DNA of 64,000 bases from Weissella coleopterorum (lineage in GTDB: Bacteria; Bacillota; Bacilli; Lactobacillales; Lactobacillaceae): NCBI RefSeq assembly GCF_011304355.1, contig NZ_CP049888.1:1054001-1118000 (forward strand). Reading direction: 5' to 3'. The translations under genes were made by a program, and so were the position numbers. Positions 1-9,675 of this stretch are shown here, piece by piece. The notes beneath the pieces were generated by a model. It was not told the origin of the DNA. It worked only from the letters and a program-made list of their open reading frames with translations, and did not search any database. Each line of letters opens with the position of its first letter. Position 1 is the first letter of the stretch.

Positions 1-3000
1 AATAACCGTTAATTTTTCTAAATCTTGACGCATTTTTCCATCACCCAAAATCCATAAGCGTGCATTAGGTTTCTTTAACAAAACTTTCTTAAATGCAATC
101 AATAAAGATATGTGATTTTTTTCAGGCGATAATCGTCCCATTGACATATAAATCAATTTATTTAGAAAAATATTCATATCTTCTTTTGATTCATCCATAT
201 TATCTTGTTCGATTGTAAATATAATATGTTTTCCATCTGGATCAATTCCATTAAACCAAATATCACCACCTTGAATCAAAAACCTACTTACATGTATAAA
301 ATCAGGCATTTCTAGATGCTTATATAATATATTTCCATTAATATCATCAAATATAGTAATGAATTTATTTTCTATTGATTTAATTTCAAAATTATCTAGT
401 TTTCTTGTTTTCAAGACGTTGTTATTATGTCTTTTAATTTTTAAAATATCAATTGCATCAGTTTGATCAAGCATTTTAGTATCAACTGCAAATTTTGCTT
501 GAATTTCATCAATATAGTTTTTCACGTCTTCCTTATTGGATGTGCTAATTACAGAATAAGAATTTGACAAATTCATAGTCAATTTTTTAGATGACCAATA
601 AAATACATTTTTAACAGGATTCAACATCAAAGTATTTTTGGTTTTATAAATTTCATCCGTAATACTTAATATCTGAATATTATTATCTTTATCTACAACA
701 CCGAAATCATCCCTTGAAATTTTCCTTCCATCATCAGTCAAAGAACCTGACAACAATGTATTCTCATCAATACCTACCTTTAGAGCGGATTCATGAAAAT
801 CTAAAACAGTTAAATCCTGATCGTTTATCCAGAAAGAACCATCTTCATCAATGATTCTAAAATAACGCACATTTTTATATACACTTGATGCATTCACCAA
901 ATATAAATTATTATGATTTAGTCTATTTTTGTTATTTATTAATATTGATTTTGAACTAACTTTAGGTGGTTCAGACCATAAAGATGTCTGATTCTCGTCT
1001 CCAATATAACATATCAATCTGTATTGTGAATCAAAACTATCTTCACCATGTTTTCTAATATTCCAAATTTTTTGCATGAACGTTAAATGGTCAGAATTAA
1101 GCCATTTAATAGATCTTTTATCAATAAATCCGTATTGTTTAGAACCTGGAATCTTAAATTTTATATATTCTCCCACATTTGTTTTAACAATTTTTTCTGA
1201 TTTTGCAAAACTATTATTTAACAGCCAACCTCTTGTAATAGCTTGTTTTTTATCAATATTTTCATACACATTTCTTCTATTTTTATTTATCCAAAAAACT
1301 TTCCTATCATATTGTTCTTCAGTTATAATAATTTCATTCGTAAATTCTATGTCTTTCATTTCTACCCAAACATATGGAAGATTATTTTTAATTAATTTAA
1401 CCAATTCAACACCATTATCAAATGTAATTTTGGTTATTCCAATGTACTTATCCTCGTTATCATAATAAATTTCATCTGAATTTCCTTGATAATAATGGGT
1501 TAAGTCTTCATAGCTAGTTACAGATAATTTTTTAAATACAACCCCTTCATTAATCGTCGATATTTCTACAAAATCATCATTTTCTTCATCTAAGTATTGA
1601 TTAAGATTAAGTGTATTTTTTGAAAAGGATTGTTGATCTTTTCTAGTAAAACGTTCTAATTTAACGGCATTTATATCTGCTAATTTTTCTGATACTGAAA
1701 CAACATGATCATATTTATAGTACAAACTAAATAACGTTAAAAGTCCTCTTTTATTTGGTTGTTTACCCTTAATTACTTTATGAGCATCTGCCCATAAATC
1801 ATTATGTTGAAAAACTGATTTTACCGACGCATTTAAAAAAGCAATGATTCTAGAACCGTTGTAGGAATATCCTGAAAAATCTATGGCCGCATCAAAGTTA
1901 GTTTCTCCAATTAAGCGATGAATATCTCTCTTATAACCTTTTACTGGGATCAGCCATTTATTCCAAGGCTTAATACCAAAATGCTGAATGAATTTATCTT
2001 CAAAGCTTTCCACAAAAGTAAATGATGACCAACCAAATCGGTAAAGTATACGTACGTGTTCATCTAGTCGATTCACATTATCCACTTTCTCCTTGGTATT
2101 ACTATCCCAAGTTATAACGCTTACGTCATACTTATCATAATCTATATTTCTAGTTAAATTTTGTAAACTAGTAGTGATACCATTATTTATCATTCCACCA
2201 GTAAATATAAGTACTTTTTTCTTACTATTTCTTAAATGTATTTCTCTACCATTATTAAATTTTACCTGATCAAATATTCTATCAATTACACGTTGAGTCG
2301 ATAATCCATCTTCTAAGGAAGTCATTTTCAATTTCATACTTTGATATCTGTTATTATTTGTATCGTAATTTTTAGAAATGTAGTCCGCTACTTCGTTAAT
2401 GTTATTTAACACCGGCGCTGGCAAATCACTCTCGTCTAAATACATACCACGATAAATATCATATTGCTCTTTATCCCACGAATAAAAAACAATCGGTCGA
2501 TTTGTAATTAAAAAATCAAAGAAAATACTTGAGTAATCTGTAACCAAAGTATCAACTATTGAAAGAATTCTATTTGCATCTATAACATCCGGAATCAAAA
2601 TTTTTGATAATTGTGGTTCCCTCAATGCTTGACGATATGCATATGGATGAACTTTAACTAGAATTTGTTTATCCTGATTAGCTGTTTGTAAAATGTTTGT
2701 TTCGGCTAAAATTTGTTCCATGCTACCTGCGGGACTATTAATAGCAGTTCCCTTCCAAGTTGGTGTATACAACACAATAGGTTTACCATTTAAATGAATA
2801 CCCATACTTCGTAAATCGGTCAAAACGGATTCATCGTAATCAAACAAAATATCATTTCTAGGATAACCAGATTCCAGAATTGTTCCCTCATACATTCCAT
2901 TTAATTTATATTTATTTAAAAATAGATTTGTTGTGTGTTTATTAGGGGAGATTAAAAAATCAGTCATCATAAAATTGCGCTGAACATTTTTAAGCGAAGT

Positions 3001-3477
3001 TTTACTTCCCGGAACATCATATCCCATGAATTTTAAAGGCGTTCCGTGCCATGTATTTATGTAATGTTGACCCCGTCTTTTATGAAAGAAATTTTGAAAT
3101 GTAGAATTAGTTATCAAATATTCTGCTTTCAATAGCCACTTAGCATATAAAATTGTATTTCTTTGAACTAATTCTATTCTATTCCTATACTCTCTAGGAA
3201 CGTTAATAATAAATGATTTTTCATCAACTCCATCTCTAATTACCCAAATATGTTTATATTTCTTGTACTTATCATCTTCAATCAAACTCAAAAAGATAAA
3301 TAATGGCGAATCAGTCATAGATTGTCCATCACGCACCTCATATAAGATACTATTTTTCTCAATTTTAGCATGATCATAATTACGATCATAATAACCTCGA
3401 TATGGACGAGATGGATCATAATATCGAGGTAAATATTTTCTGGCACGTTTAGCCGCTATTTTAATAAACTTATTCAT
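1..3477 (-). CDS. Giant teichoic-acid enzyme: glycerophosphotransferase fused to a GT4 glycosyltransferase (3' end outside window)
   Basis: An open frame of 1,159 codons runs from ATG 3477 to the left edge without a stop, so the C-terminus is missing. The start follows an AGGTG site. Residues about 60-400 match the CDP-glycerol glycerophosphotransferase (TagB/TagF) family: NTWHGTPLKFMG, SGYPRND, LYTPTWKG, KVHPYAYR and TDYSSIFFDF. From about 405 an Rossmann-like lobe begins (KKVLIFTGGMINNG; later FQHNDLWAD and VSVSEKLAD), as in GT4 glycosyltransferases. The second GT4 lobe appears only near the edge (YMSMGRLSPEKNH, LWILGDGKMR). Between the lobes lie several hundred beta-rich residues, including GW/SH3-like stretches (YIKFKIPGSKQYGFIDKRSI). 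It is the last visible gene of the wall-polymer cluster. I infer a cytoplasmic, membrane-associated enzyme that adds glycerol phosphate and a sugar; acceptor and sugar are unknown. Confidence 0.85.
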   Translation of the reverse strand, partial: MNKFIKIAAKRARKYLPRYYDPSRPYRGYYDRNYDHAKIEKNSILYEVRDGQSMTDSPLFIFLSLIEDDKYKKYKHIWVIRDGVDEKSFIINVPREYRNRIELVQRNTILYAKWLLKAEYLITNSTFQNFFHKRRGQHYINTWHGTPLKFMGYDVPGSKTSLKNVQRNFMMTDFLISPNKHTTNLFLNKYKLNGMYEGTILESGYPRNDILFDYDESVLTDLRSMGIHLNGKPIVLYTPTWKGTAINSPAGSMEQILAETNILQTANQDKQILVKVHPYAYRQALREPQLSKILIPDVIDANRILSIVDTLVTDYSSIFFDFLITNRPIVFYSWDKEQYDIYRGMYLDESDLPAPVLNNINEVADYISKNYDTNNNRYQSMKLKMTSLEDGLSTQRVIDRIFDQVKFNNGREIHLRNSKKKVLIFTGGMINNGITTSLQNLTRNIDYDKYDVSVITWDSNTKEKVDNVNRLDEHVRILYRFGWSSFTFVESFEDKFIQHFGIKPWNKWLIPVKGYKRDIHRLIGETNFDAAIDFSGYSYNGSRIIAFLNASVKSVFQHNDLWADAHKVIKGKQPNKRGLLTLFSLYYKYDHVVSVSEKLADINAVKLERFTRKDQQSFSKNTLNLNQYLDEENDDFVEISTINEGVVFKKLSVTSYEDLTHYYQGNSDEIYYDNEDKYIGITKITFDNGVELVKLIKNNLPYVWVEMKDIEFTNEIIITEEQYDRKVFWINKNRRNVYENIDKKQAITRGWLLNNSFAKSEKIVKTNVGEYIKFKIPGSKQYGFIDKRSIKWLNSDHLTFMQKIWNIRKHGEDSFDSQYRLICYIGDENQTSLWSEPPKVSSKSILINNKNRLNHNNLYLVNASSVYKNVRYFRIIDEDGSFWINDQDLTVLDFHESALKVGIDENTLLSGSLTDDGRKISRDDFGVVDKDNNIQILSITDEIYKTKNTLMLNPVKNVFYWSSKKLTMNLSNSYSVISTSNKEDVKNYIDEIQAKFAVDTKMLDQTDAIDILKIKRHNNNVLKTRKLDNFEIKSIENKFITIFDDINGNILYKHLEMPDFIHVSRFLIQGGDIWFNGIDPDGKHIIFTIEQDNMDESKEDMNIFLNKLIYMSMGRLSPEKNHISLLIAFKKVLLKKPNARLWILGDGKMRQDLEKLTVI

Positions 3478-3523
3478 TTCACCTTTTATTTCCTTATTTT
3501 TAAAATATTTTATCTATATTAGC

Positions 3524-3563
3524 AATAGAGGGAGAGTCATCGTAAAATGAATCTCCCTCTATT
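3524..3563 (-). terminator. Strong hairpin between glf and the giant transferase gene (terminator or attenuator)
   Basis: A 12-bp perfect inverted repeat (AATAGAGGGAGA, positions 3524-3535, with TCTCCCTCTATT, 3552-3563) encloses a 16-base loop. It lies 7 bases past the glf stop. On the minus strand it is not followed by a clear T-run, so it may be a weak terminator, an mRNA-end stabiliser or an attenuator that lowers expression of the giant downstream gene. Confidence 0.6.
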
Positions 3564-3570
3564 AATTTAT

Positions 3571-4752
3571 CTATTTAATGATATCATATGCGAAGTTAAA
3601 ACCACTATCTAAATCAAATTCGTGACGTAAGTCATTGAACGCGGCGTTAATCACTTGATCCATATCAAAATAACGGTATTGACCTAGGCGACCACCAAAG
3701 AGAATTTTATCTTCATTGGCTCGTGCTTCTTTTGCATATTGTTTATACATATTAGTATTTTTTTCATCGTTAACTGGGTAGTAAGCTTCTTTACTACGAT
3801 CCCACGCCTGTGGATATTCGCGCGTAATGACCGTCTTCCCTTCATCAGCTAACCCATCAAAATGACGCCATTCCATTACTCGTGTATATGGTGTTTCAGC
3901 GTCCGTGTAATTAATTACTGCATTTCCTTGATAGTTATCACTGTCAATTGTCTCGCTCTCAAAACGCAATGAGCGATATTCCAACTCACCATACTTATAA
4001 TCAAAGAATTGATCAATCATTCCCGTATAAACGATCCGGGGGAACTCAGCCATATATTCATCCCGATGTGCAAAGAAGTCAGCATTGACTTGTACATCAA
4101 TTAAATCATTGTCCATAATCAAACGATCAAAGATTTGCGTGTAACCCCCAACCGGGATTCCTTGATAGCGGTGATTGAAATAATTATTATCGTAAATAAA
4201 TCGGACTGGCAAACGCTTAATGATGAAAGCTGGTAAATCCGTGGCTTTACGTCCCCATTGCTTTTCAGTATAACCTTTAATTAACTTTTCATAGATTTCA
4301 GTCCCGATCAATGAAATGGCTTGTTCTTCAAGATTACGAGGAGCTTTTCCATCCATTGCTGCAACTGCTGTCGCTTTTTGTTCATCAATCTTAGCTTTCG
4401 CTTCTGCAGGAGTCTTAGTTCCCCACATCTCATAGAATGTATTCATGTTAAAGGGCAAATTGTAAAGTGAGCCATTGTAATTGGCCACAACTTGATTTTG
4501 AAATCCATTAAATTCTGCAAACTTCCGAATATAATCCCAGACTTCTTTATTATCAGTATGAAAAATATGCGCCCCAAAATCATGCACCGTAATTCCGTGT
4601 TCACTGTGCGTATACATATTCCCACCAATATGAGAACGCTTTTCAATGATTAACGAACGCTTACCACGTTTAGCTGCCTCGTAGGCAAAAACCGAACCAT
4701 AAGGTCCTGCTCCAACAATTAAATAATCATACTTTTTATCGTTCAAAGTCAT
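3571..4752 (-). CDS. glf: UDP-galactopyranose mutase
   Basis: Glf interconverts UDP-galactopyranose and UDP-galactofuranose using reduced FAD, supplying galactofuranose for surface polymers in the cytoplasm. The protein (393 aa, normal for the family) begins with an FAD-binding motif (YLIVGAGPYGSVFAYEAA), then EKRSHIGGNMYTH and FGAHIFHTDNKEVWDY, all typical of Glf. Later come QWGRKATDLPAFIIKRLPVR and near the C-terminus ILFGGRLGQYRYFDMDQVI. I use ATG 4752, preceded by GAGAGG at good distance; an in-frame TTG at 4770 would bury that site inside the gene. It sits among glycerophosphate and glycosyl transferases, so the polymer made here probably contains galactofuranose (inference). Confidence 0.96.
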   Translation of the reverse strand: MTLNDKKYDYLIVGAGPYGSVFAYEAAKRGKRSLIIEKRSHIGGNMYTHSEHGITVHDFGAHIFHTDNKEVWDYIRKFAEFNGFQNQVVANYNGSLYNLPFNMNTFYEMWGTKTPAEAKAKIDEQKATAVAAMDGKAPRNLEEQAISLIGTEIYEKLIKGYTEKQWGRKATDLPAFIIKRLPVRFIYDNNYFNHRYQGIPVGGYTQIFDRLIMDNDLIDVQVNADFFAHRDEYMAEFPRIVYTGMIDQFFDYKYGELEYRSLRFESETIDSDNYQGNAVINYTDAETPYTRVMEWRHFDGLADEGKTVITREYPQAWDRSKEAYYPVNDEKNTNMYKQYAKEARANEDKILFGGRLGQYRYFDMDQVINAAFNDLRHEFDLDSGFNFAYDIIK

Positions 4753-4849
4753 TGGTTTTATTCCTCTCAATTACATTCAACTGCAACACAATGCAACTCA
4801 TAGTCTAATTTCATAAAATTGAAAGATGAAAATACCTATCAACCATTAG

Positions 4850-6961
4850 TTATTCACTACCCCAAATAATTTTTAAATTATTAAATGTCATGTCTTTTTT
4901 TATATACTTTTTAGGAACACGTTCACTCATAATATCCATTACTATCTTTTCAGACATTGATTTGAAATTATAAAAAGAGTTAATATTTCTATCCGATTCT
5001 CTCAAATAAATCTCATTTTTATTCAAATAATAATCTAACATATTTGATAAATCAACAGCATCATTAGCACTTTTCCCATATGGTAGATTTTTTAAATCGA
5101 AATAGCTACCTTGCATTAATTCATATTTTTTCAAATCAAATTGATAGAAAATTATAGGTTTATTCTGTATAGCAAAATCCCATACTACTGAAGAATAATC
5201 TGAAATAATTAAATCACTTTCTATTTCCAATCTTTCCACTGTAATACTTGAGTCATCTATAATTTCAACAAATTCTGATCTATTTGTTTTATATAGTAAA
5301 TGACTAAATCTTCTAATGTTAGGATGTAAATAAACAATCAATTTTGTTTTATGTTTCTTTAATTTATTTAGTAATTCATCATTTTGCAAAAGTTCCCTAA
5401 TTTTATTAAAGTATTCAGAATTAACAAACTCAATATCACTTAGTTTATCTACCCAAGGACGCCATGTAGGAAAGTATAGTATTTGATTATATTTTATTTT
5501 GGTACTATTATTTAATTCATCCCAACGAGGATACCCTAATTTACGAACTCTATCTCTGGGAAATCCTAGAGATTCTCGATGAATATTATAATCAAAATTA
5601 CTCCCAACCGAAACACGATCATACAAACCTGATTTGTAACTATAATCACTTGTCATACGTTTTAACGCCAATACACCATGTCCCAAATAATAAGTCGGTA
5701 TTTCTCTAATTTTATTAACAAAAAAACCTGATGTTTTGTAAAGTGATAGTAACTCTAATGGGAAAATTGAAGTTATTAATTCCTTTGCTGTCAATAATGC
5801 ATAAAAATATTCCACTGAATATAAATCTATTACATCCTCAGAATATAAATTTTTCACCCGTTCATAATGTGGTGATTCGGGATTAATAACATACTTAAAT
5901 TCATTATTGTCTTTATTACTGTTTTTTGCTGATTTAAAAATAGCAAATGCATTATCTTGGGCAAACCAAGTTTCTCTTTCAAAAACTAGTCTAGAAGAAT
6001 TAGCAGATTTTTTATTAGGAAGCACTAATTTATTTTCAATCTTATAAATTTGATACGCCAGTTTCATATTATCTAAAACGTCAGAATCTTCTAACTTTGT
6101 TTTTGGGCGCGCTCTTAAGATAAAACTACCATTTGAAAGATATTGTGGATCAATTATAGTTCCCGGAATTGTAGAATTGAACCAATTCTTTTTTCCAATG
6201 GCAAAAATATTATTATACACTTCCTTACTTGTACATTTAATTTTTAATTTATAATTATAACCTGATCCTTCGATCACAACACCAAATGCCCATTGTCCCA
6301 TCAATCCAAAATCTTTTTTTAGAAAAAAAGCATCAATTTTATAAACTTGGTTATTTTCATCAAAAAGCACACTATAATTAACAGACTTTATTTGACTTTG
6401 TTCTGCAGATCTGACCAAAAATAAGCTTGGATTTATTTCGATATTCTTATTAGAACTAAATAAAAATCCTAATGTAAATGTTGCACTAATGTGTATACAT
6501 TCTACATCATCACTAATACTATCCACTGCTCCACTATATGGTATTTCCAATAATTCCGAGTCAACATTAGCTGATACGTCAATTAAAATTTCTAATAAAT
6601 TATTTTGATCTGTACCTAAGTAAAAACTAAATGGATTCGCAGAGCGCACGTCTAGCTTTTCTTTTTTTTCCCAAATATTTTTATTTGTGAAAATATCATA
6701 TTTAAATGCATATTTCCGATTATTTCTAACAGCAAATATTCTATATCCACCTCTTAAATCAGATAAATCAGATAAATTTAAATTCAATTCAATTGTTTCA
6801 TTAAATTGCTTAAATACAATACTAGTTTCAGCTGAATTTATTTTTTTCTCTAATATAAGTTTATCAAAAAAAACGTCATTCATATGACTTTTAACATTTA
6901 AAGTACCATCTTTATATTCTATTTTATCTATATTTATAATATCATAATTTTTATCTAACAT
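4850..6961 (-). CDS. CDP-glycerol:glycerophosphotransferase, TagF-like polymerase
   Basis: 703 aa. The C-terminal half (about 340-690) carries TagF/TagB-family signatures: YYLGHGVLALKRM, GSNFDYNIHRESLGFP, KLGYPRWDEL, LYFPTWRPW, IVYLHPN, LIISDYSSVVWDFAIQNKP and the late GSYFDLKNLP. These enzymes move glycerol phosphate from CDP-glycerol onto a growing polymer at the inner face of the membrane. The N-terminal 330 residues are beta-rich and not recognised; they may bind acceptor or partners. A start SD (AAAGGGG) sits about 14 bases before ATG 6961. The gene lies 12 bases downstream of the GT2 gene, in the same operon. Primase versus polymerase activity cannot be told from sequence. Confidence 0.88.
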   Translation of the reverse strand: MLDKNYDIINIDKIEYKDGTLNVKSHMNDVFFDKLILEKKINSAETSIVFKQFNETIELNLNLSDLSDLRGGYRIFAVRNNRKYAFKYDIFTNKNIWEKKEKLDVRSANPFSFYLGTDQNNLLEILIDVSANVDSELLEIPYSGAVDSISDDVECIHISATFTLGFLFSSNKNIEINPSLFLVRSAEQSQIKSVNYSVLFDENNQVYKIDAFFLKKDFGLMGQWAFGVVIEGSGYNYKLKIKCTSKEVYNNIFAIGKKNWFNSTIPGTIIDPQYLSNGSFILRARPKTKLEDSDVLDNMKLAYQIYKIENKLVLPNKKSANSSRLVFERETWFAQDNAFAIFKSAKNSNKDNNEFKYVINPESPHYERVKNLYSEDVIDLYSVEYFYALLTAKELITSIFPLELLSLYKTSGFFVNKIREIPTYYLGHGVLALKRMTSDYSYKSGLYDRVSVGSNFDYNIHRESLGFPRDRVRKLGYPRWDELNNSTKIKYNQILYFPTWRPWVDKLSDIEFVNSEYFNKIRELLQNDELLNKLKKHKTKLIVYLHPNIRRFSHLLYKTNRSEFVEIIDDSSITVERLEIESDLIISDYSSVVWDFAIQNKPIIFYQFDLKKYELMQGSYFDLKNLPYGKSANDAVDLSNMLDYYLNKNEIYLRESDRNINSFYNFKSMSEKIVMDIMSERVPKKYIKKDMTFNNLKIIWGSE

Positions 6962-6973
6962 GACTGAAAATAT

Positions 6974-9658
6974 TTACCCCTTTCTAAATTCAAGATTATG
7001 ATTTTTATTTTCAAACAAACCTGTACCAAGCAATGCCTCATTTGAAATAGAATACGCCCCAACAGGTATACTTCTGTCACGATCATAAATCATTCTGATA
7101 ATATAGTTTCCTGTAGATAATTTGTTTAGTTCTGATCTATCTATATCAAACAAATAATAATGCCCATCCTTATCTAGCTTATTTGATAAATAATATACTT
7201 CTTTATCATATGTATTTTCGAATTTTATTCCAATTATTTCTGAATAATATCCTTCAATACGAATATTAATTTCAATATTATCTGAGTTCACATTAAAGAA
7301 ATTAGAATATAATATTGGTCTTACTCTGAAGCCTAATCTTTGTCCTGATTTAAAGAATCCAACTTCTCGTAAATCATCATAATTGTATGCTACTAAATCT
7401 GCGAAGTTAACTGTTGCATAATATGCACTGTTCCATCGAACATATAAATATAATTCTAAATCGCCAAGAGATTCAATGAATTTGTCACTTATTATCGAAT
7501 AGTAATTTCCAGTTTCAGTTTTTAAAATCTCTATCTCATGCTCTAATTGTTCTCCCTTAGATTCTCTTAATACCAGTGAATTTATATTATTTTTAGAATA
7601 AATATTTAAGTTCAATTTAATTCCATCATCTACTTTCTCTACACTATCAGCTCTAACAATACAATTATATGGTATTGGTTGCTCACCCATTTCTCTGGGA
7701 TCACGATAAATGATTTTATCTTTAATAAAAGTTGGTACAAATTTCATACTAAGTTTTGCCCAATCAATAAAATTCAAAGCTTTTGATAATTCTTGATCTT
7801 CTATTAATAATTTCCAAGCTACCTTATGATCGTTTACTTCAAAATATTTTGATGGATCAAATCCAATTTCTGATTTAATCCACTGAAATTTACTTATAAT
7901 TTGTTCGAAATCGCTTTCATTTAAAACTTGTCGCATTCCAGAAAAATAAAAATATCGTTCAAATTGAATTTCTAATTTTCTTGATATTAATTTATGAATT
8001 GCTTCAGATTCAGCATTTAAATTAATCAAGTAAGTCCATAATCGAATGGCATTATCAAATATTTCAGTCGTTTTACCAGCCAATGTCATTAGACTAATAT
8101 TATCTTCGTCATGGTTAACATAATTAATAACATTTTTCAATTGTGTAATTTTTTTAGAAATTAAAAGAGCATCCATAAAAAATTTTTGATCATCAGAGGT
8201 TCTCATTTCCGGAAAATGAAGATTATTTTTTTTAATAATTTCCGATCTTACTAAAATGGATTGAGGTCCCATCCATGAAAAAAAAGGGACTGGTAATTCA
8301 TTAATATCTACTCCATGTGATTCTTGAAAACTAGTACCAGCATACACTCGTTTATATTTTTCTCCATTTTTTTCGATCATTGCCCCAATAGCAAAATCAT
8401 CTCCACTAAGTTCCAAACCTTCAATGAGCTTTTTTATACCATCAATATTGTACCAATCATCAGGATCAAGCAGTGCTAAATATTTCCCTCGCATTAATGT
8501 TAACCCAATATTTCTAGGTGTAGCAGCTGCACCAGTGTTTTCATCCAATTTAACTACTTTAAAATTAGGAAAATCATTCACATATTGATCCATGATACTT
8601 CTACTATGATCACTAGAAAGATCATCCACGAAAATTATTTCAATATTATTTAACCCGATAGTTTGATTTACTATAGAGTCCATTGCTCTTTTTAAGTACG
8701 GTCCATTGTTCCAATTTGGAACAATAATAGTTACAAGTGGATTTTCACAAATTCGCTTGGACTGAGATATATGAAAGCTCGGAAAATTCCATTTCCAATT
8801 ATTATCATCAATAGACATATTGAAGTTAGAAATTTTTCCCCTCAACTTACTTCTCAAAAAATATGAAGGAACTAATCTAGTTACTCTTTCTTTATCATTC
8901 AAATCAAACAAATCCGAGTTATGATATACATCATTTATTTTTACGCCTAAACTTTGATATATATTACTATTAATTTCAAAAGATATCCATCCATTATTAA
9001 TTAAATCGTTCTTTTTTATTAATACTTCGATAATGTCATCAATATAAATAAATCTCAAATTAATTGCTTTTTTCAAAATATCATCATGTAGCAAAACCCT
9101 ATTTATTTTTGTTGTTTCATCATTAACTTTCAACTTAAAAGAGATTACTTCATCTGAAATAATATTAGTCTTAACAATATCCGTCTTTATAACACCTGTT
9201 ATTTTAGTTGATTCTTTGAATTGGCCACTACTTAAATTGGCTAGTTTAATTTTTCCAGTAATTGATGAATAAATTGTATACACATATCCGTCTTTTTCAC
9301 TTAATTTAAAGTACCTATCTTTAACATGCTTATATAAAATATTTCTCAATTCTAAATTATATTGTTTATTGGACATATTAGTAATCATCAAATCATAACG
9401 ATTATGTGATGTATTTATTTTGTCCATAATATCTTCTGTTTTAAGATATAAATGATCGCCTTCTTGAATAAAATTTAAATAACTATATATTTTATTATCT
9501 AACGTAATATAAACACTTTTTATATTTTCTACAATAGTTAAATCAACATATTCGTTCTTAATCATTAAATTTTCTACAAATATTCTTGGTTTTTTTGAAA
9601 TAGTTTTTTTCCAAAAATCTTCAGATATTACGCGTTTAGCAATATTAATAACAGCCAT
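6974..9658 (-). CDS. Large GT2-family glycosyltransferase of the wall-polymer cluster (TarS-like layout)
   Basis: 894 aa. A GT2 (GT-A fold) domain sits in the middle, from about residue 304: PLVTIIVPNWNNGPYLKRAM, EIIFVDDLSSDHS, LDENTGAAATPRNIG and the metal-binding LALLDPDDWYN. The first 300 and last 290 residues are beta-rich with no recognisable catalytic motif. GT2 teichoic-acid glycosyltransferases such as TarS also carry beta-sandwich domains used for oligomerisation, so decoration of the polymer with a sugar is likely (inference). An in-frame GTG at 9673 overlaps the AGGAG ribosome site, so I prefer ATG 9658, though its spacing is long. Only 15 bases separate it from the SGNH gene. Confidence 0.85.
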   Translation of the reverse strand: MAVINIAKRVISEDFWKKTISKKPRIFVENLMIKNEYVDLTIVENIKSVYITLDNKIYSYLNFIQEGDHLYLKTEDIMDKINTSHNRYDLMITNMSNKQYNLELRNILYKHVKDRYFKLSEKDGYVYTIYSSITGKIKLANLSSGQFKESTKITGVIKTDIVKTNIISDEVISFKLKVNDETTKINRVLLHDDILKKAINLRFIYIDDIIEVLIKKNDLINNGWISFEINSNIYQSLGVKINDVYHNSDLFDLNDKERVTRLVPSYFLRSKLRGKISNFNMSIDDNNWKWNFPSFHISQSKRICENPLVTIIVPNWNNGPYLKRAMDSIVNQTIGLNNIEIIFVDDLSSDHSRSIMDQYVNDFPNFKVVKLDENTGAAATPRNIGLTLMRGKYLALLDPDDWYNIDGIKKLIEGLELSGDDFAIGAMIEKNGEKYKRVYAGTSFQESHGVDINELPVPFFSWMGPQSILVRSEIIKKNNLHFPEMRTSDDQKFFMDALLISKKITQLKNVINYVNHDEDNISLMTLAGKTTEIFDNAIRLWTYLINLNAESEAIHKLISRKLEIQFERYFYFSGMRQVLNESDFEQIISKFQWIKSEIGFDPSKYFEVNDHKVAWKLLIEDQELSKALNFIDWAKLSMKFVPTFIKDKIIYRDPREMGEQPIPYNCIVRADSVEKVDDGIKLNLNIYSKNNINSLVLRESKGEQLEHEIEILKTETGNYYSIISDKFIESLGDLELYLYVRWNSAYYATVNFADLVAYNYDDLREVGFFKSGQRLGFRVRPILYSNFFNVNSDNIEINIRIEGYYSEIIGIKFENTYDKEVYYLSNKLDKDGHYYLFDIDRSELNKLSTGNYIIRMIYDRDRSIPVGAYSISNEALLGTGLFENKNHNLEFRKG

Positions 9659-9675
9659 TCTGTTTTTATACACTC

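Noticed and set aside
1076..1465. Plus-strand open frame of 129 codons
   Set aside because: It lies wholly inside the large minus-strand transferase gene, has no ribosome site and its hydrophobic look comes from AT-rich antisense codons.
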